From assembly GCA_018822105.1 (NCBI GenBank), contig JAHJLB010000014.1, positions 1-64,000 of the forward strand: DNA of 64,000 nucleotides, given 5' to 3'. The translations under genes and the position numbers were made by a program. A model generated the notes under the pieces. That model ran no database searches. It had not been told where the DNA came from and saw only the letters and a list, made by a program, of their open reading frames with translations. This document shows, piece after piece, positions 24,174 to 33,543 of the stretch. Positions within the stretch are counted from its first letter, which is position 1. Each line of letters opens with the position of its first letter. The stretch is from Pseudomonadota bacterium (lineage in GTDB: Bacteria; Desulfobacterota; Desulfovibrionia; Desulfovibrionales; Desulfovibrionaceae).

Positions 24174-26276
24174 TTGGACCAGCGCTCCCTGCACGCATTC
24201 TTCGCTCCGCGCACCGTGGCCATCGTCGGGGCTTCGGCCACGCCTGGCAAAATCGGCCACAGCGTCCTTGTGAACATGCAGGCCGCAGGGTTCAAGGGCC
24301 GGCTCTATCCTGTCAACCCAAAGGGCGGCGTCATCGAGGGCCTGGACGTTGTGCGCGGGGTCTCCGAGCTGCCCGGGGGCATTGATCTGGCCGTTCTTGC
24401 CGTGCCGCGCGACCAGGTGCTTCCCGTTCTGGAGGAGCTTGCCCTCAAGGGGCTCAAGTCGGCAATCGTCATCACCGCGGGCTTCCGCGAAGTCGGACGC
24501 GAGGGACATGACCTGGAGCAGAGGATGGCCAGGCTGGCCCGCGCCCACGGCATAGCCCTGCTCGGCCCCAACTGCCTGGGCATGATGAACACCGCTCACG
24601 GGCTCAACGCCTCCTTTTCCTCCGCCCAGCCCCTGGCGGGCGACCTGGCCTTCTGCTCCCAATCGGGTGCGCTGTGCATCGCCATTCTGGACTGGGCCAG
24701 GGGCGAGAACATCGGCTTCTCCAAATTCGTGAGCCTGGGCAACAAGGCCGTTTTGGACGAGACGCAAATCCTCCGCTACCTGGGCGCGGATCCGGCCTCC
24801 AAGGTCATCCTGGGCTACATCGAAAACGTGGAGGACGGCCAGGAGTTCATGCGCGCGGCCAGGCAGGTCTGCCGCAGCAAGCCCGTGATCATGCTCAAGG
24901 CCGGCTCCACCGCCGCCGGAGCCAAGGCCGCAAGCTCGCACACCGGGGCCATCGCCGGGTCGGACAAGGCCTATGAGACCGCTTTCCGCCAGTCCGGCAT
25001 CGTGCGCGCCAAGGACGTGGAGTCCTTGTTTTGTCTGGCCGAGGCCTTCGCCAACCTGCCGCTGCCCAAGGGCCCCAACGTGGCCATCGTGACCAATTCC
25101 GGCGGACCGGGCATCCTCGCGGCCGACGCCTGCGAGAAGACCCGCCTGCACATGGCCCGGCTCTCGCCGGAGACCGTCCAGCGCCTCCAGGCCCTGCTGC
25201 CGTCCTACGCCTCCGTGTACAACCCCGTGGACATCATCGGCGACGCCAACGCCGAGCGCTACCGCAAGGCCCTGGACATCGTGCTGGACGACCCGCTGGT
25301 CCACGCGGTGCTCCTGGTCCTGACGCCCACAGCCACAGTGGAGATCGAGGCCACGGCAACGGCCGTGGCGCACCTGGCCCGGCGCTCGGAAAAGCCCGTG
25401 GTGGCCTGCCTCATGGGCCGCACCCATGTCCAGGAGGGCCGGCGCATCCTGCGCGCAGCGGGCCTGCCGTGCTACGCCTTCCCGGAGCCGGCCATGCGCA
25501 GCATCGAGGCCATGTACACCTATGCCTTGTGGCGGCAGAAGCCCGTTTCGCTGTACGAGTCCCCGCAGCGCGACGCCGGGGCTGCGGCCCGGGTCATCGA
25601 TGAGGCGCTGCAGCGCGGCCAGAGCGAGATCGTGGAGTTTCAGGGCCGGGATGTCCTTGCTGCCTACAACCTGACAACGCCCAAAACCGTCCTGGCGCGC
25701 AGCAGCGACGAGGCCGTGCAGGCCGCCCGGGACATGCAAGGTCCGGTGGCCCTGAAGATCGCCTCGCCGCAGATATCCCACAAGACCGACGTGCGCGGGG
25801 TGGCGCTGAACCTCTTGGGCGAGGGCGCGGTGCGCCAGGCCTTTTGGGACGTGACCAGCCGCACCCAGCGTTTGCGCCCGGACGCCTATATCGCGGGCTG
25901 TCTGGTGCAGGAGATGGCCCCGCAGGGGTCCCAGGAGGTCATCGTGGGCTTCAAGCGCGACGAGCAGTTCGGGCCGCTGCTCATGTTCGGCCTGGGCGGA
26001 ATACACGTCGAAATACTGAAAGATGTGGCTTTCCACCTGAACCCCTTGAGTCGCGACGATGCTTTTGGCATGATGCGGGCAATACGCTCGTACATGCTGC
26101 TCAAGGGCGTGCGCGGAACGCCCGGCGTGAACCTGGGCGCCCTGGCCGAGGTGCTGCTGGCCTTGTCCGCCCTGGCCCAGGACTTTCCGCAGGTGTACGA
26201 GGCGGAATTCAACCCGGTTTTAGTGAACCATGAACGGGCGCTGGTCGCGGACATGCGCATGACCCTGCGCGCGTAA
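24174..26276 (+). CDS. ADP-forming acyl-CoA (acetate-CoA ligase-type) synthetase, fused alpha-beta
   Basis: The 700-residue protein joins the CoA-binding and succinyl-CoA-synthetase-like alpha domains (residues 1-460) to an ATP-grasp beta domain (about 480-700). VAIVGASATPGKIGHSVL is the CoA-binding start, SSHTGAIAGSDKAYETAF carries the phosphohistidine His, and ALKIASPQISHKTDVRGV is the ATP-grasp motif. NDP-forming enzymes interconvert acyl-CoA and acid with ATP synthesis. The start is a TTG at 24174 with GGGGAGA upstream. It is followed after 25 nt by a DRTGG protein, suggesting a joint role in acetate or acyl-CoA metabolism. Confidence 0.9.
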   Translation: MDQRSLHAFFAPRTVAIVGASATPGKIGHSVLVNMQAAGFKGRLYPVNPKGGVIEGLDVVRGVSELPGGIDLAVLAVPRDQVLPVLEELALKGLKSAIVITAGFREVGREGHDLEQRMARLARAHGIALLGPNCLGMMNTAHGLNASFSSAQPLAGDLAFCSQSGALCIAILDWARGENIGFSKFVSLGNKAVLDETQILRYLGADPASKVILGYIENVEDGQEFMRAARQVCRSKPVIMLKAGSTAAGAKAASSHTGAIAGSDKAYETAFRQSGIVRAKDVESLFCLAEAFANLPLPKGPNVAIVTNSGGPGILAADACEKTRLHMARLSPETVQRLQALLPSYASVYNPVDIIGDANAERYRKALDIVLDDPLVHAVLLVLTPTATVEIEATATAVAHLARRSEKPVVACLMGRTHVQEGRRILRAAGLPCYAFPEPAMRSIEAMYTYALWRQKPVSLYESPQRDAGAAARVIDEALQRGQSEIVEFQGRDVLAAYNLTTPKTVLARSSDEAVQAARDMQGPVALKIASPQISHKTDVRGVALNLLGEGAVRQAFWDVTSRTQRLRPDAYIAGCLVQEMAPQGSQEVIVGFKRDEQFGPLLMFGLGGIHVEILKDVAFHLNPLSRDDAFGMMRAIRSYMLLKGVRGTPGVNLGALAEVLLALSALAQDFPQVYEAEFNPVLVNHERALVADMRMTLRA

Positions 26277-26301
26277 GCCTGTGGCAGATGAGGAGGAGAT
26301 G

Positions 26302-27366
26302 ATGGTCGGAGTGTATATCGGTTCCACTTCCGGGTATTCCGGGAAGAACCTCATTTCCATGTCCCTTGGCTTGCGCTTCAAGAAGGATGGGCTGCGCGTG
26401 GGCTACATGAAGCCCGTGGGCGCAGTGCCGCGCAAGGAAAACGGCCAGCCCGGCGACGAGGACGCCTTCTTCCTCCAGGAGGTACTGGGCCTGCGCCAGG
26501 ACCCCTCCCTGGTCACGCCAGTGGTGGTCAACCGCGAGTTCACCGTGCGCGCCTTCAGTTCGGACATCGGCGATCTCATGCCCGGCATTGTCTCGGCCTA
26601 CGCGGAACTGTCGCGCGACAAGGACGTCATGATCGTCGCCGGGTCGGGAAATTTGCTTGGCTCCGGCACCTATTGCGGGCTGGACGGCATCAACGTATCC
26701 CGGGCCCTGGGGGTCAAGGTCGTGCTCATCGACCGCTACCAGAACGAGCTGCGCTACGACTACGTGCTGCGCTGCAAAGAGGTCCTGGGCGACGATCTGG
26801 CCGGGGTCATCCTGAACGACGTGCCGGAACATTACCGGTCCGAGGTGGACGACCTCATCGCGCCCTTCTTCCGGCGCAAGGGCGTCGACGTGCTGGGCGT
26901 CATCGCCTCCGACCCCATCATGAGCGCCATCAAGGTCAGCGACCTGGCCGAGCGCCTGGGCGGGAAGATCATCTCCGCGCACCACAAGGCCGACCGCGTG
27001 GTGGAGAACTTCCTCATCGGCACCATGCAGGTGGAGAACTTTCTCACGCACTTCATGCGCCACAAGAACTCGGCCATCATCGTCGGCGGGGATCGCTCCG
27101 ACGTGCAACTGGTGGCGCTCGAGGGCAGCTGCCCCTGCCTCATCCTCACGGGCAACCTGTACCCCAACGAGATCATCCTGACCCGCTCCGAGGTGCTCCA
27201 GACGCCCATCATCATGGTGCGCGAGGACACCTTCAGCGTGGCCAAGAAGATGGAGACCATCCTCTCGCGGCACAAGCTGCGCGACATGATCAAGGTCAAC
27301 CACGGGGTGCAGCTGGTGGGCGCGGCCCTGGACTTCGAGCTCTTGAAGGGCAAGCTGGGGCTGTGA
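26302..27366 (+). CDS. BioD-like P-loop plus DRTGG-domain protein (phosphotransacetylase N-terminal-like)
   Basis: The 354-residue protein has an N-terminal dethiobiotin-synthetase-like domain (YIGSTSGYSGKN at the P-loop position, residues 5-16) and a DRTGG domain at about residues 210-320. It matches the regulatory N-terminal part of long phosphate acetyltransferases but lacks the catalytic PTA domain. The ATG at 26302 lies 5 nt after AGGAGG; an upstream GTG at 26281 is unlikely since that site would fall inside the gene. It is co-transcribed with the acyl-CoA synthetase, so it may sense or control acetyl-CoA flux. Confidence 0.85.
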   Translation: MVGVYIGSTSGYSGKNLISMSLGLRFKKDGLRVGYMKPVGAVPRKENGQPGDEDAFFLQEVLGLRQDPSLVTPVVVNREFTVRAFSSDIGDLMPGIVSAYAELSRDKDVMIVAGSGNLLGSGTYCGLDGINVSRALGVKVVLIDRYQNELRYDYVLRCKEVLGDDLAGVILNDVPEHYRSEVDDLIAPFFRRKGVDVLGVIASDPIMSAIKVSDLAERLGGKIISAHHKADRVVENFLIGTMQVENFLTHFMRHKNSAIIVGGDRSDVQLVALEGSCPCLILTGNLYPNEIILTRSEVLQTPIIMVREDTFSVAKKMETILSRHKLRDMIKVNHGVQLVGAALDFELLKGKLGL

Positions 27367-27388
27367 GCCGGAGGCTTTGCCGAACGCG

Positions 27389-27419
27389 AAAGGCCGGGGA
27401 ACCCCGGCCTTTTCTTTTG
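27389..27419 (+). terminator. Rho-independent terminator of the acyl-CoA synthetase operon
   Basis: The stem AAAGGCCGGG (27389-27398) with CCCGGCCTTT (27403-27412) has a GAAC loop and a TTTCTTTT tail. Confidence 0.88.
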
Positions 27420-27432
27420 GTTCGCGCTGGGA

Positions 27433-27852
27433 CTACTTGCCCCGACGGATGTTGTACACCGCCCGGCCCACTGCCACATGCTTGTCCGGGGCGCCGTCGC
27501 TCCAGATAACCACGTGGGCGTTGCCCACGCGGTTGCCCAGCAGGCGCACCGTGGCCTCGGCGTAGAGGTCGCGGTCCGGTGCCGGGCGCAGGTAGTCCAC
27601 GCCCAGGTCGATGGTGGCGATGCGGTCCTCCAGGCGGCAGCAGGTCCACACGGCGAACCCCCCGCACACGTCCACCAGGCTGGAGATGACCCCGCCGTGC
27701 AGGGCGGGCCTGCGCGCATCCCCCAGGAGATCGGGCCGGTAGGGCACGCGCAGGCGGACATGGCCCTCGCGCAGTTCACAGACCTTGATGCCCAACACCT
27801 CGTTGAAGGGGATGCCGCGCTCGATGAGATCCGTCAGCTTGCCGAAATCCAT
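27433..27852 (-). CDS. PaaI-family hotdog thioesterase
   Basis: The 139-residue hotdog-fold protein has the family motif ALHGGVISSLVDVCGGFA, including the conserved HGG and catalytic-region Asp, and TIDLGVDYLRPA on the next strand. Members hydrolyse acyl-CoA, often aromatic or short-chain. The ATG at 27852 has GAGGAG upstream. It is downstream of ribF on the same strand (104 nt between). Its natural acyl-CoA is not predictable. Confidence 0.88.
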   Translation of the reverse strand: MDFGKLTDLIERGIPFNEVLGIKVCELREGHVRLRVPYRPDLLGDARRPALHGGVISSLVDVCGGFAVWTCCRLEDRIATIDLGVDYLRPAPDRDLYAEATVRLLGNRVGNAHVVIWSDGAPDKHVAVGRAVYNIRRGK

Positions 27853-27956
27853 TGCAGCTCCTCGCAGGGGGGACAGAGCGGGTGTTGGTCAGGGAGCCGG
27901 CCGGGGCGCTCCGCGCGCTCCGGGTGAGCGTCGCAGGGCGGCGTCCGGAACGGAGG

Positions 27957-28931
27957 CTAGTCGACCTCGTCCCTGTTCTGCGGCCCCAGGCGCATCTGGG
28001 CATCAGCGCTGGCCAGGATGATGCGGCCCAGCTGCACGTCCTCCCCGATGCGCTGCTTGAGGGCGTCCACGCTCTCGAACCTGCGTTCGGAGCGCAGTCG
28101 CTGCACGAATTGCACACCCAGGGTCTGGCCGTAGATGGCGCGGTTGAAGTCCATGATATGCACTTCCAGGCTCAGCCCGGTGTCGCCGAAGGTCGGGTTG
28201 TCGCCGACATTGGCCACTGCGGGCAGGGCCTTGCCGTCCAGCATGGCCCAGACGGCATAGACGCCGGGCTTGGGCAAAAGCACGCCCTCGTGGGTCAGAT
28301 TGGCCGTGGGGAAGCCCAGCAAGGACGCGCCGCGCTTCATGCCGTCCACCACCGTGCCTTGGACCTCGAAGAAACGGCCCAGCAGCGGACGGGCGTCCCA
28401 GACATTGCCGGATTGCACCAGGTCGCGGATGCGCGTGGAGCTGACCACGGCGCCGCCCACGATGACCGGGTCCAGGCGCTGCACGCCGAAGCCATGCTCC
28501 CGGCCAAGCCCGGTCAGCAGCTCGAAATTGCCCTTGCGGCCCTTGCCCATGGCGTAGTCGTAGCCGATGACCAGTTCGCGCAGGTTCAAGCCCTCCACAA
28601 GGTAGCGGCGCACGAACTCCTCGGGCTCCTGGGCGGCCATCTGGCGGGTGAACTCCAGCACGAGCGCGACGTTGGGGCCCTGCCCCTCGATGAAGGCCAG
28701 GCGCTGGCTGGTGGTGGTGAGAAAGGGCGGCGCCTTCTGGCCCATGAGCACGGTCATGGGGTGCGGGTCAAAGGTCACGACCACGCTGACCAGGTCGTGC
28801 TTGCGGGCCTTGGCGCAGGTCAGGGCCAGCAGGCGCTGGTGCCCCAGGTGCACCCCGTCGAAATTGCCTATGGTGACGCAGGAGGCCGCGATGGTGTCGC
28901 GGAGCTCGTGGATGTTGCGGACAACGATCAT
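27957..28931 (-). CDS. ribF: Bifunctional riboflavin kinase/FAD synthetase
   Basis: The 324-residue enzyme makes FMN and then FAD. The N-terminal adenylyltransferase has TIGNFDGVHLGHQ, TFDPHP and SSTRIRDLVQSGNV. The C-terminal riboflavin kinase has GFPTANL, GVYAVWA, NPTFG and LEVHIMDF. Both halves look intact. It lies 60 nt downstream of the M48 protease gene on the same strand. Confidence 0.96.
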   Translation of the reverse strand: MIVVRNIHELRDTIAASCVTIGNFDGVHLGHQRLLALTCAKARKHDLVSVVVTFDPHPMTVLMGQKAPPFLTTTSQRLAFIEGQGPNVALVLEFTRQMAAQEPEEFVRRYLVEGLNLRELVIGYDYAMGKGRKGNFELLTGLGREHGFGVQRLDPVIVGGAVVSSTRIRDLVQSGNVWDARPLLGRFFEVQGTVVDGMKRGASLLGFPTANLTHEGVLLPKPGVYAVWAMLDGKALPAVANVGDNPTFGDTGLSLEVHIMDFNRAIYGQTLGVQFVQRLRSERRFESVDALKQRIGEDVQLGRIILASADAQMRLGPQNRDEVD

Positions 28932-28991
28932 GGTCTCAGATCTTCCTTCATGAGTGCCAGGTGCTGTGGAGGGAGGGGAGACAGCCGGGCC

Positions 28992-30446
28992 TCAGGGCCC
29001 GCGCTTCTCCACTGGCACGGCGTTCTCGAATCGATCGCGGATGGTTTTCTCCAATGCCGCCAGCTGCTTCTTCTGGTCCTCGTTGCCGACGAGGGTTTTG
29101 ACGCGGGCCAGATGGAAGTCCGTCTTCTTTTTGTCCCTGCTGTACAGGGCGGCATAGGTGAGCTGCAGATGCGCCGCAAAGAGGTCGCCGGACTCCCCAT
29201 AGATGCGGCCCAGGTGCTGGCGCACCTCCGCGTCCTCAGGCACCTCCCGGGCGACGCGCTCCATGGTGCTGATGGCGCCCTTGTAGTCCTTGCGTTCGGC
29301 CATGAGTCGGGCGGTGAAGAACATGGACATGGCGTCGCGCGGGTTCAGGGTGGCCGCCTTTTGCAGGTACGGACCAGCCTTGGCGAACTCTCCGTGATTG
29401 AAGTAGAATATTCCCGCCTCGCGCAGGACCAGGGGGTCGTCCGGGCCGCAGGCCAGGGCAGCCTCAAAGGACTGCTCGGCCAAAGCCATGCGCTTGAGCC
29501 GGTCCAGGGCGATGCCCTTGCCCGCATTGTCCAGGCAGATCCATTCGTTCTTGGGCCTGCTGTCGTAATAGGCCAGGGCGGTATCTGCGCCGCTCATGCG
29601 CGCCCTGACAATGGTCTGTATTCTCAGGAACTTCTCGCGGTTGAACTCCCGCGCCACGGTGGCCGCCGGCATGCGCCGGATGCGGTCGCGCAGGTAGCCG
29701 ATGCGCTCATCCAGCCCCGGGTGGGTCATGAGGTAGGACGGGACATTGTCGCCGGACATGAACCAGCGGCGCTTGTTCATGATCTCGAAGGTCCTGGGCA
29801 TGGCGTCCGGGTTGTAGCCGGACTTGGTCAGGTAGTTTATGCCCACCTGATCGGCTTCGCGTTCGTTTTCGCGAGTGTACATGAGAAAGGCCGATTGCGC
29901 CCCGGCCATTGAGCCCGTGGCGAGGGCCTGGCCAAGGGCGCTGCTGGTGTGCCCGCCGCCTGCGCCCAGCAGCGCCCCTGCCAGGACGCCAGCGATGGAG
30001 GCGATGGAGACGAAGCGCATCTGGTCGATGCGCTTGGCCACGTGGCGCTCCGTGACATGGCCGAGTTCGTGGCTGATGACCGCGGCCAGCTCGTCCTCAT
30101 TGTCCACGTTCAGGATCAGGCCTGTGAAGATGTAGATGTAGCCGCCGGGAATGGCGAAGGCGTTCATGGAGCCGTGAGCCACCACGGCGCTGCGGATGGG
30201 AAAGGGCTGCGGAGGCAGCGCCGCGGCGACGCGGTCCACAACCTCCTTGACGTAGGCCACCACCTCGGGGTCGTCCACAAAGGGCATCTGCGCGCGGATG
30301 GCGTGGTCAAACTTCTTGCCCATCTCAATCTCGTCGCCCACGGTCATGGAGCCGAACAGGGCCCAGGCCCGGCACGGGGCCAGGACAAGGAGCAGGGCGG
30401 CCATGAGGCTTGCGGCGAGGGGCATGCGCCTGAAGGGAGTCAGCAT
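28992..30446 (-). CDS. Periplasmic M48 metalloprotease with TPR repeats (BepA/YfgC-like)
   Basis: The 484-residue protein has a signal peptide (cleavage near residue 29, after AWA), an M48 domain with HELGH at residues 126-130 and the third zinc ligand in ENEREAD, and C-terminal TPR repeats from about residue 325. BepA-type proteases check outer-membrane protein and LptD assembly. The ATG at 30446 has AGGA 7 nt upstream. It starts 128 nt after rho, beyond the rho terminator. Confidence 0.93.
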   Translation of the reverse strand: MLTPFRRMPLAASLMAALLLVLAPCRAWALFGSMTVGDEIEMGKKFDHAIRAQMPFVDDPEVVAYVKEVVDRVAAALPPQPFPIRSAVVAHGSMNAFAIPGGYIYIFTGLILNVDNEDELAAVISHELGHVTERHVAKRIDQMRFVSIASIAGVLAGALLGAGGGHTSSALGQALATGSMAGAQSAFLMYTRENEREADQVGINYLTKSGYNPDAMPRTFEIMNKRRWFMSGDNVPSYLMTHPGLDERIGYLRDRIRRMPAATVAREFNREKFLRIQTIVRARMSGADTALAYYDSRPKNEWICLDNAGKGIALDRLKRMALAEQSFEAALACGPDDPLVLREAGIFYFNHGEFAKAGPYLQKAATLNPRDAMSMFFTARLMAERKDYKGAISTMERVAREVPEDAEVRQHLGRIYGESGDLFAAHLQLTYAALYSRDKKKTDFHLARVKTLVGNEDQKKQLAALEKTIRDRFENAVPVEKRGP

Positions 30447-30510
30447 GTGGCGTTCCTGGGTTGCAAAGGACTCTGCGGCCATAGATGTCTTTTGAAAGCT
30501 ATCACCTTTC

Positions 30511-30549
30511 GCAAAAAGAAAAAAGGATGCCCGCAGGGGGCATCCTTTT
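30511..30549 (-). terminator. Rho-independent terminator after rho
   Basis: A 12-bp stem (30521-30532 with 30538-30549) is followed on the minus strand by TTTTTCTTTTTGC-type sequence. It lies 24 nt beyond the rho stop codon. Confidence 0.92.
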
Positions 30550-30573
30550 CGGGAAACGGCAAGAAAGGGCCGT

Positions 30574-31914
30574 CTACTTGTTCATAATGTTCAGGAATTC
30601 GTTGTTGTTCTTGGTCTTGCGCATCTTGTCCAGGAGGAACTCCATGCTGTCGGTGGAATTCATGGGCGAGATGACCTTGCGCAGGATCCAGACGCGGTTC
30701 AGCACTTCCTCGTCGAGGAGCAGTTCTTCCTTGCGGGTTCCGGAGCGGGTGATGTCTATGGCCGGGAACACGCGCTTCTCGGAAAGGTGCCGGTCCAGGT
30801 AGATCTCCATGTTGCCGGTGCCCTTGAATTCCTCGAAGATGACCTCGTCCATGCGCGATCCGGTGTCGATGAGCGCCGTGGCGATGATGGTCAGGCTGCC
30901 GCCGGACTCGATGTTGCGCGCAGCGCCGAAGAAGCGCTTGGGGCGTTGCATGGCGTTGGCGTCCAGGCCGCCGGAGAGCACCCGGCCGGAGGAGGGCGTC
31001 ACGGCGTTGTAGGCGCGGCCCAGGCGGGTGATGGAGTCGAGCAGGATGACCACGTCGCGCTTGCGCTCCACCAGGCGCTTGGCCTTCTCCAGCACCATTT
31101 CGGTCACCTGCACGTGGCGGGTGGGGGGCTCGTCAAAGGTGGAGCTGATGACCTCGGCGCGCACGGTGCGCTCCATGTCCGTCACTTCCTCGGGCCGCTC
31201 GTCGATGAGCAGGACGATGAGGTAGACCTCTGGGTGGTTGGCGTTGATGGAGTTGGCGATGGTCTGGAGCATCATGGTCTTGCCGGTGCGCGGCGGGGCC
31301 ACGATGAGCCCGCGCTGCCCGCGCCCGATGGGGGAGAGCAGGTCGATGACGCGCGAGCCGTAGTTCTGCGAGCCGTTCTCCATGCTGAAGCGCTTGTCCG
31401 GATACAGCGGCGTCAGATTGTCGAAGAGCACAAGATGCTTGCTGGCCTCGGGCGGCTCGAAGCCGATCTCGCTGACCTTGAGCAGGGCGAAATAGCGTTC
31501 GCCCTCCTTGGGCGGGCGGATCTGCCCGGAGATGATGTCGCCTTTGCGCAGGCCGAAGCGCCGGATTTGCGAGGGCGAGATGTAGATGTCATCCGGCCCC
31601 GGCATGTAGGAGTAGAGCGGGGAGCGCAGGAATCCGAAGCCGTCGGGCAGGATTTCCAGCACGCCTTCTCCGAAGATCTGGCCGTTCTGAGAGGCGCACT
31701 CCTGCAGGAGGGCGAAAATAAGTTCCTGCTTGCGCAGATTGCTCGGATTTTCGACCTTGAAGTTGTTTGCCAGCTCCATGAGCTCAGGCATGCTCTTCTG
31801 CTTCAGGTCGGTGAGGTTGAGCTTGTTCTCCGAGGTGGGAGTGTACTCATCCTCGACGTAATCCGGGACAGGGGTATTCTTGGGCTGGCGGTTCTGGTGT
31901 TTTTCGCGGGGCAT
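30574..31914 (-). CDS. rho: Transcription termination factor Rho
   Basis: The 446-residue hexameric RNA helicase has the N-terminal RNA-binding OB fold ([23 protein letters not shown]), Walker A APPRTGKT, the Q loop ([21 protein letters not shown]) and the R loop. A short charged extension of about 30 residues precedes the helical region. The ATG at 31914 is clear. A 272-nt leader with a promoter candidate and a small hairpin lies upstream, which would suit the autoregulation known for rho in other bacteria. Confidence 0.98.
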   Translation of the reverse strand: MPREKHQNRQPKNTPVPDYVEDEYTPTSENKLNLTDLKQKSMPELMELANNFKVENPSNLRKQELIFALLQECASQNGQIFGEGVLEILPDGFGFLRSPLYSYMPGPDDIYISPSQIRRFGLRKGDIISGQIRPPKEGERYFALLKVSEIGFEPPEASKHLVLFDNLTPLYPDKRFSMENGSQNYGSRVIDLLSPIGRGQRGLIVAPPRTGKTMMLQTIANSINANHPEVYLIVLLIDERPEEVTDMERTVRAEVISSTFDEPPTRHVQVTEMVLEKAKRLVERKRDVVILLDSITRLGRAYNAVTPSSGRVLSGGLDANAMQRPKRFFGAARNIESGGSLTIIATALIDTGSRMDEVIFEEFKGTGNMEIYLDRHLSEKRVFPAIDITRSGTRKEELLLDEEVLNRVWILRKVISPMNSTDSMEFLLDKMRKTKNNNEFLNIMNK

Positions 31915-32122
31915 TAGAAAGCCTCACGCTCCGTAGGATAAAAAGGTTGGAATGCGAGAACCCTCACGGCGAGGGTGTTCTTCAAGGGGAACAGGGGGCT
32001 TATGTAAGATCATCCGTTTCAAGGAGTTGCATGCTGTGCAGGACAAGAAAGCTCGAAGCATATTCCGAATCGTATCTGGGAGCGACGGGTTTTCCGGGTG
32101 GGAATTGACCTGCTGCGGATGA

Positions 32123-32151
32123 GAAATATGCCACGCGAATGCGTTAGACAA
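32123..32151 (-). promoter_or_regulatory. Promoter candidate for rho
   Basis: On the minus strand TTGTCT (32146-32151) and TATTTC (32123-32128) are 17 nt apart, leaving an untranslated leader of about 200 nt before rho. Confidence 0.35.
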
Positions 32152-32187
32152 GCGCCTAACCCAAAGGCCGCAGGTTGACAAGGGGGA

Positions 32188-32715
32188 TCACTTGGCTTTT
32201 TGCAACTTTTCCTGTTGTTTCAAAATGACGTCCGCGAACATCTCGTTGATGTCCAGCTTGACGTCGGCCTGCTCCCGGCCAAGGGCAAAGGCCAGCTCCA
32301 TGGACACCAGGGTCATGGCCTGCTCCAGCAGGCGGCGCTCGCCAAAGGAAAGCTCCTTGTCCATGCCGATGAGGAAGAGCTCCTTGAGCACGTAGGCCAC
32401 GTCCGCCAGATCCGTGCTCTTGAGCTTTTCGGAATATTCGCGGTAGCGGCGGTTCCAGTTCTGACCGGTGTAGCCAGTGAAGTCCGAACGGTTCTTCAGG
32501 GACTCGAACACTTCCTGGCCGTTGCGCAGGCTGCATACATGGCGCAGGCCCACATTGGTGGCGTTCTTTACGGGAACCATGAGGGTGACTGCATTGCTCA
32601 AGATGCGGACGATGTAATAGTTCGCCCGAGTCCCGCTGATTTCCTGGGTCTCGATGCGCTCAATTCGTCCCACACCCTGTGCGGGGTAAACCACCAACTC
32701 ATTGATTTCAAACAC
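32188..32715 (-). CDS. CarD/CdnL-family transcription regulator
   Basis: The 175-residue protein starts FEINELVVYPAQGVGRIERIE, the CarD RNA-polymerase-binding Tudor-like domain, and ends with a helical DNA-binding domain (WNRRYREYSEKLKSTDLADVAYVL). CdnL-type proteins stabilise the open complex at promoters such as those of rRNA. The GTG at 32715 has AGGAG 5 nt upstream. It is the last gene of the ispE-tRNA-Gln-prs-rplY-pth series, 48 nt after pth. Confidence 0.94.
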   Translation of the reverse strand: MFEINELVVYPAQGVGRIERIETQEISGTRANYYIVRILSNAVTLMVPVKNATNVGLRHVCSLRNGQEVFESLKNRSDFTGYTGQNWNRRYREYSEKLKSTDLADVAYVLKELFLIGMDKELSFGERRLLEQAMTLVSMELAFALGREQADVKLDINEMFADVILKQQEKLQKAK

Positions 32716-32763
32716 TGAAACTCCTTCCAGGCCAGGGGGATACTCTTCGGGTGAATTGATATA

Positions 32764-33423
32764 CTACCCCAATGCTCCGGAAGTGTCCATCGCTACATCA
32801 CTGCCTGCAGCATTGGGAAGGCGGAAGGCGTTGAGATACTGGGTGGCCTCGGCAAAACCGCGCCGGAGCAGAAGGGTGAGGCCCTTGTGCGCCGCAGCGC
32901 ACACGGAGCTGACCGCGTCCAGCTCTTCAGAAGCGAAGGGTTCCAGCACCCAGCGCGAAACGGCCGAGGAAAACTCCGGCCTGCCGATGCCCAGGCGAAG
33001 CCTCAGGAAATCTTCACTGCCCAGGTGCTCCACGATGGACTCGATGCCCCGATGGCCGTTGGCCCCGCCGCCACGCTTGAGCTTCAAGCGGCCCACGGGC
33101 AGATCCAACTCGTCGTGGACCACCACCACATCCGCACGCTCCACCCCGTGCCGGCCGCAGATGCGCGCCACGGCACGTCCGGAAAGGTTCATGAAGGTCA
33201 TGGGCTTGGCCAGAAGACAGCTCGCGCCGCCCAGGGTCATGCTCCAGAGCAGGTAGTCGCCCTCGGCCTGAAGGGTCTCCAGGCGCATGCTCTTGCGTTC
33301 GCGCGCGGCCAGAAGCAACTCGTCAAGGACCATGAACCCCACGTTGTGGCGGGTGGCGGCATATTCCGGACCGGGGTTGCCCAGGCCGACGATGAGGAAG
33401 GAGGTGCGCATTGGGGCATCCAT
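32764..33423 (-). CDS. pth: Peptidyl-tRNA hydrolase
   Basis: The 219-residue enzyme releases peptides from dropped-off peptidyl-tRNA. GLGNPGPEYAATRHNVGF holds the catalytic His, and MTFMNLSG, VHDELDLP and GGGANGHRGIESI are standard. A tail of about 20 residues extends past the usual end. The start may be 33423 or the ATG at 33411; neither has a good ribosome-binding site. The pairing with rplY upstream is conserved in many bacteria. Confidence 0.96.
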   Translation of the reverse strand: MDAPMRTSFLIVGLGNPGPEYAATRHNVGFMVLDELLLAARERKSMRLETLQAEGDYLLWSMTLGGASCLLAKPMTFMNLSGRAVARICGRHGVERADVVVVHDELDLPVGRLKLKRGGGANGHRGIESIVEHLGSEDFLRLRLGIGRPEFSSAVSRWVLEPFASEELDAVSSVCAAAHKGLTLLLRRGFAEATQYLNAFRLPNAAGSDVAMDTSGALG

Positions 33424-33466
33424 TTGGCCGCTGCGCCTGGCAGGGGCAGATGCGGTAAAGCAATAC

Positions 33467-33491
33467 GCGGGGGGAGCCGGACTCCCCCCGC
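33467..33491 (-). terminator. GC hairpin between rplY and pth (attenuator candidate)
   Basis: A perfect 10-bp stem, GCGGGGGGAG (33467-33476) with CTCCCCCCGC (33482-33491), has a CCGGA loop. The minus-strand tail GTATTGCTTT is poor in T, so partial termination or an mRNA processing or stability role is possible. Confidence 0.45.
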
Positions 33492-33543
33492 AATCAGCTC
33501 CGGCCCTGGGCCGGAAGAGCGTTCGCCTGAAAAGAGGCCTAAG

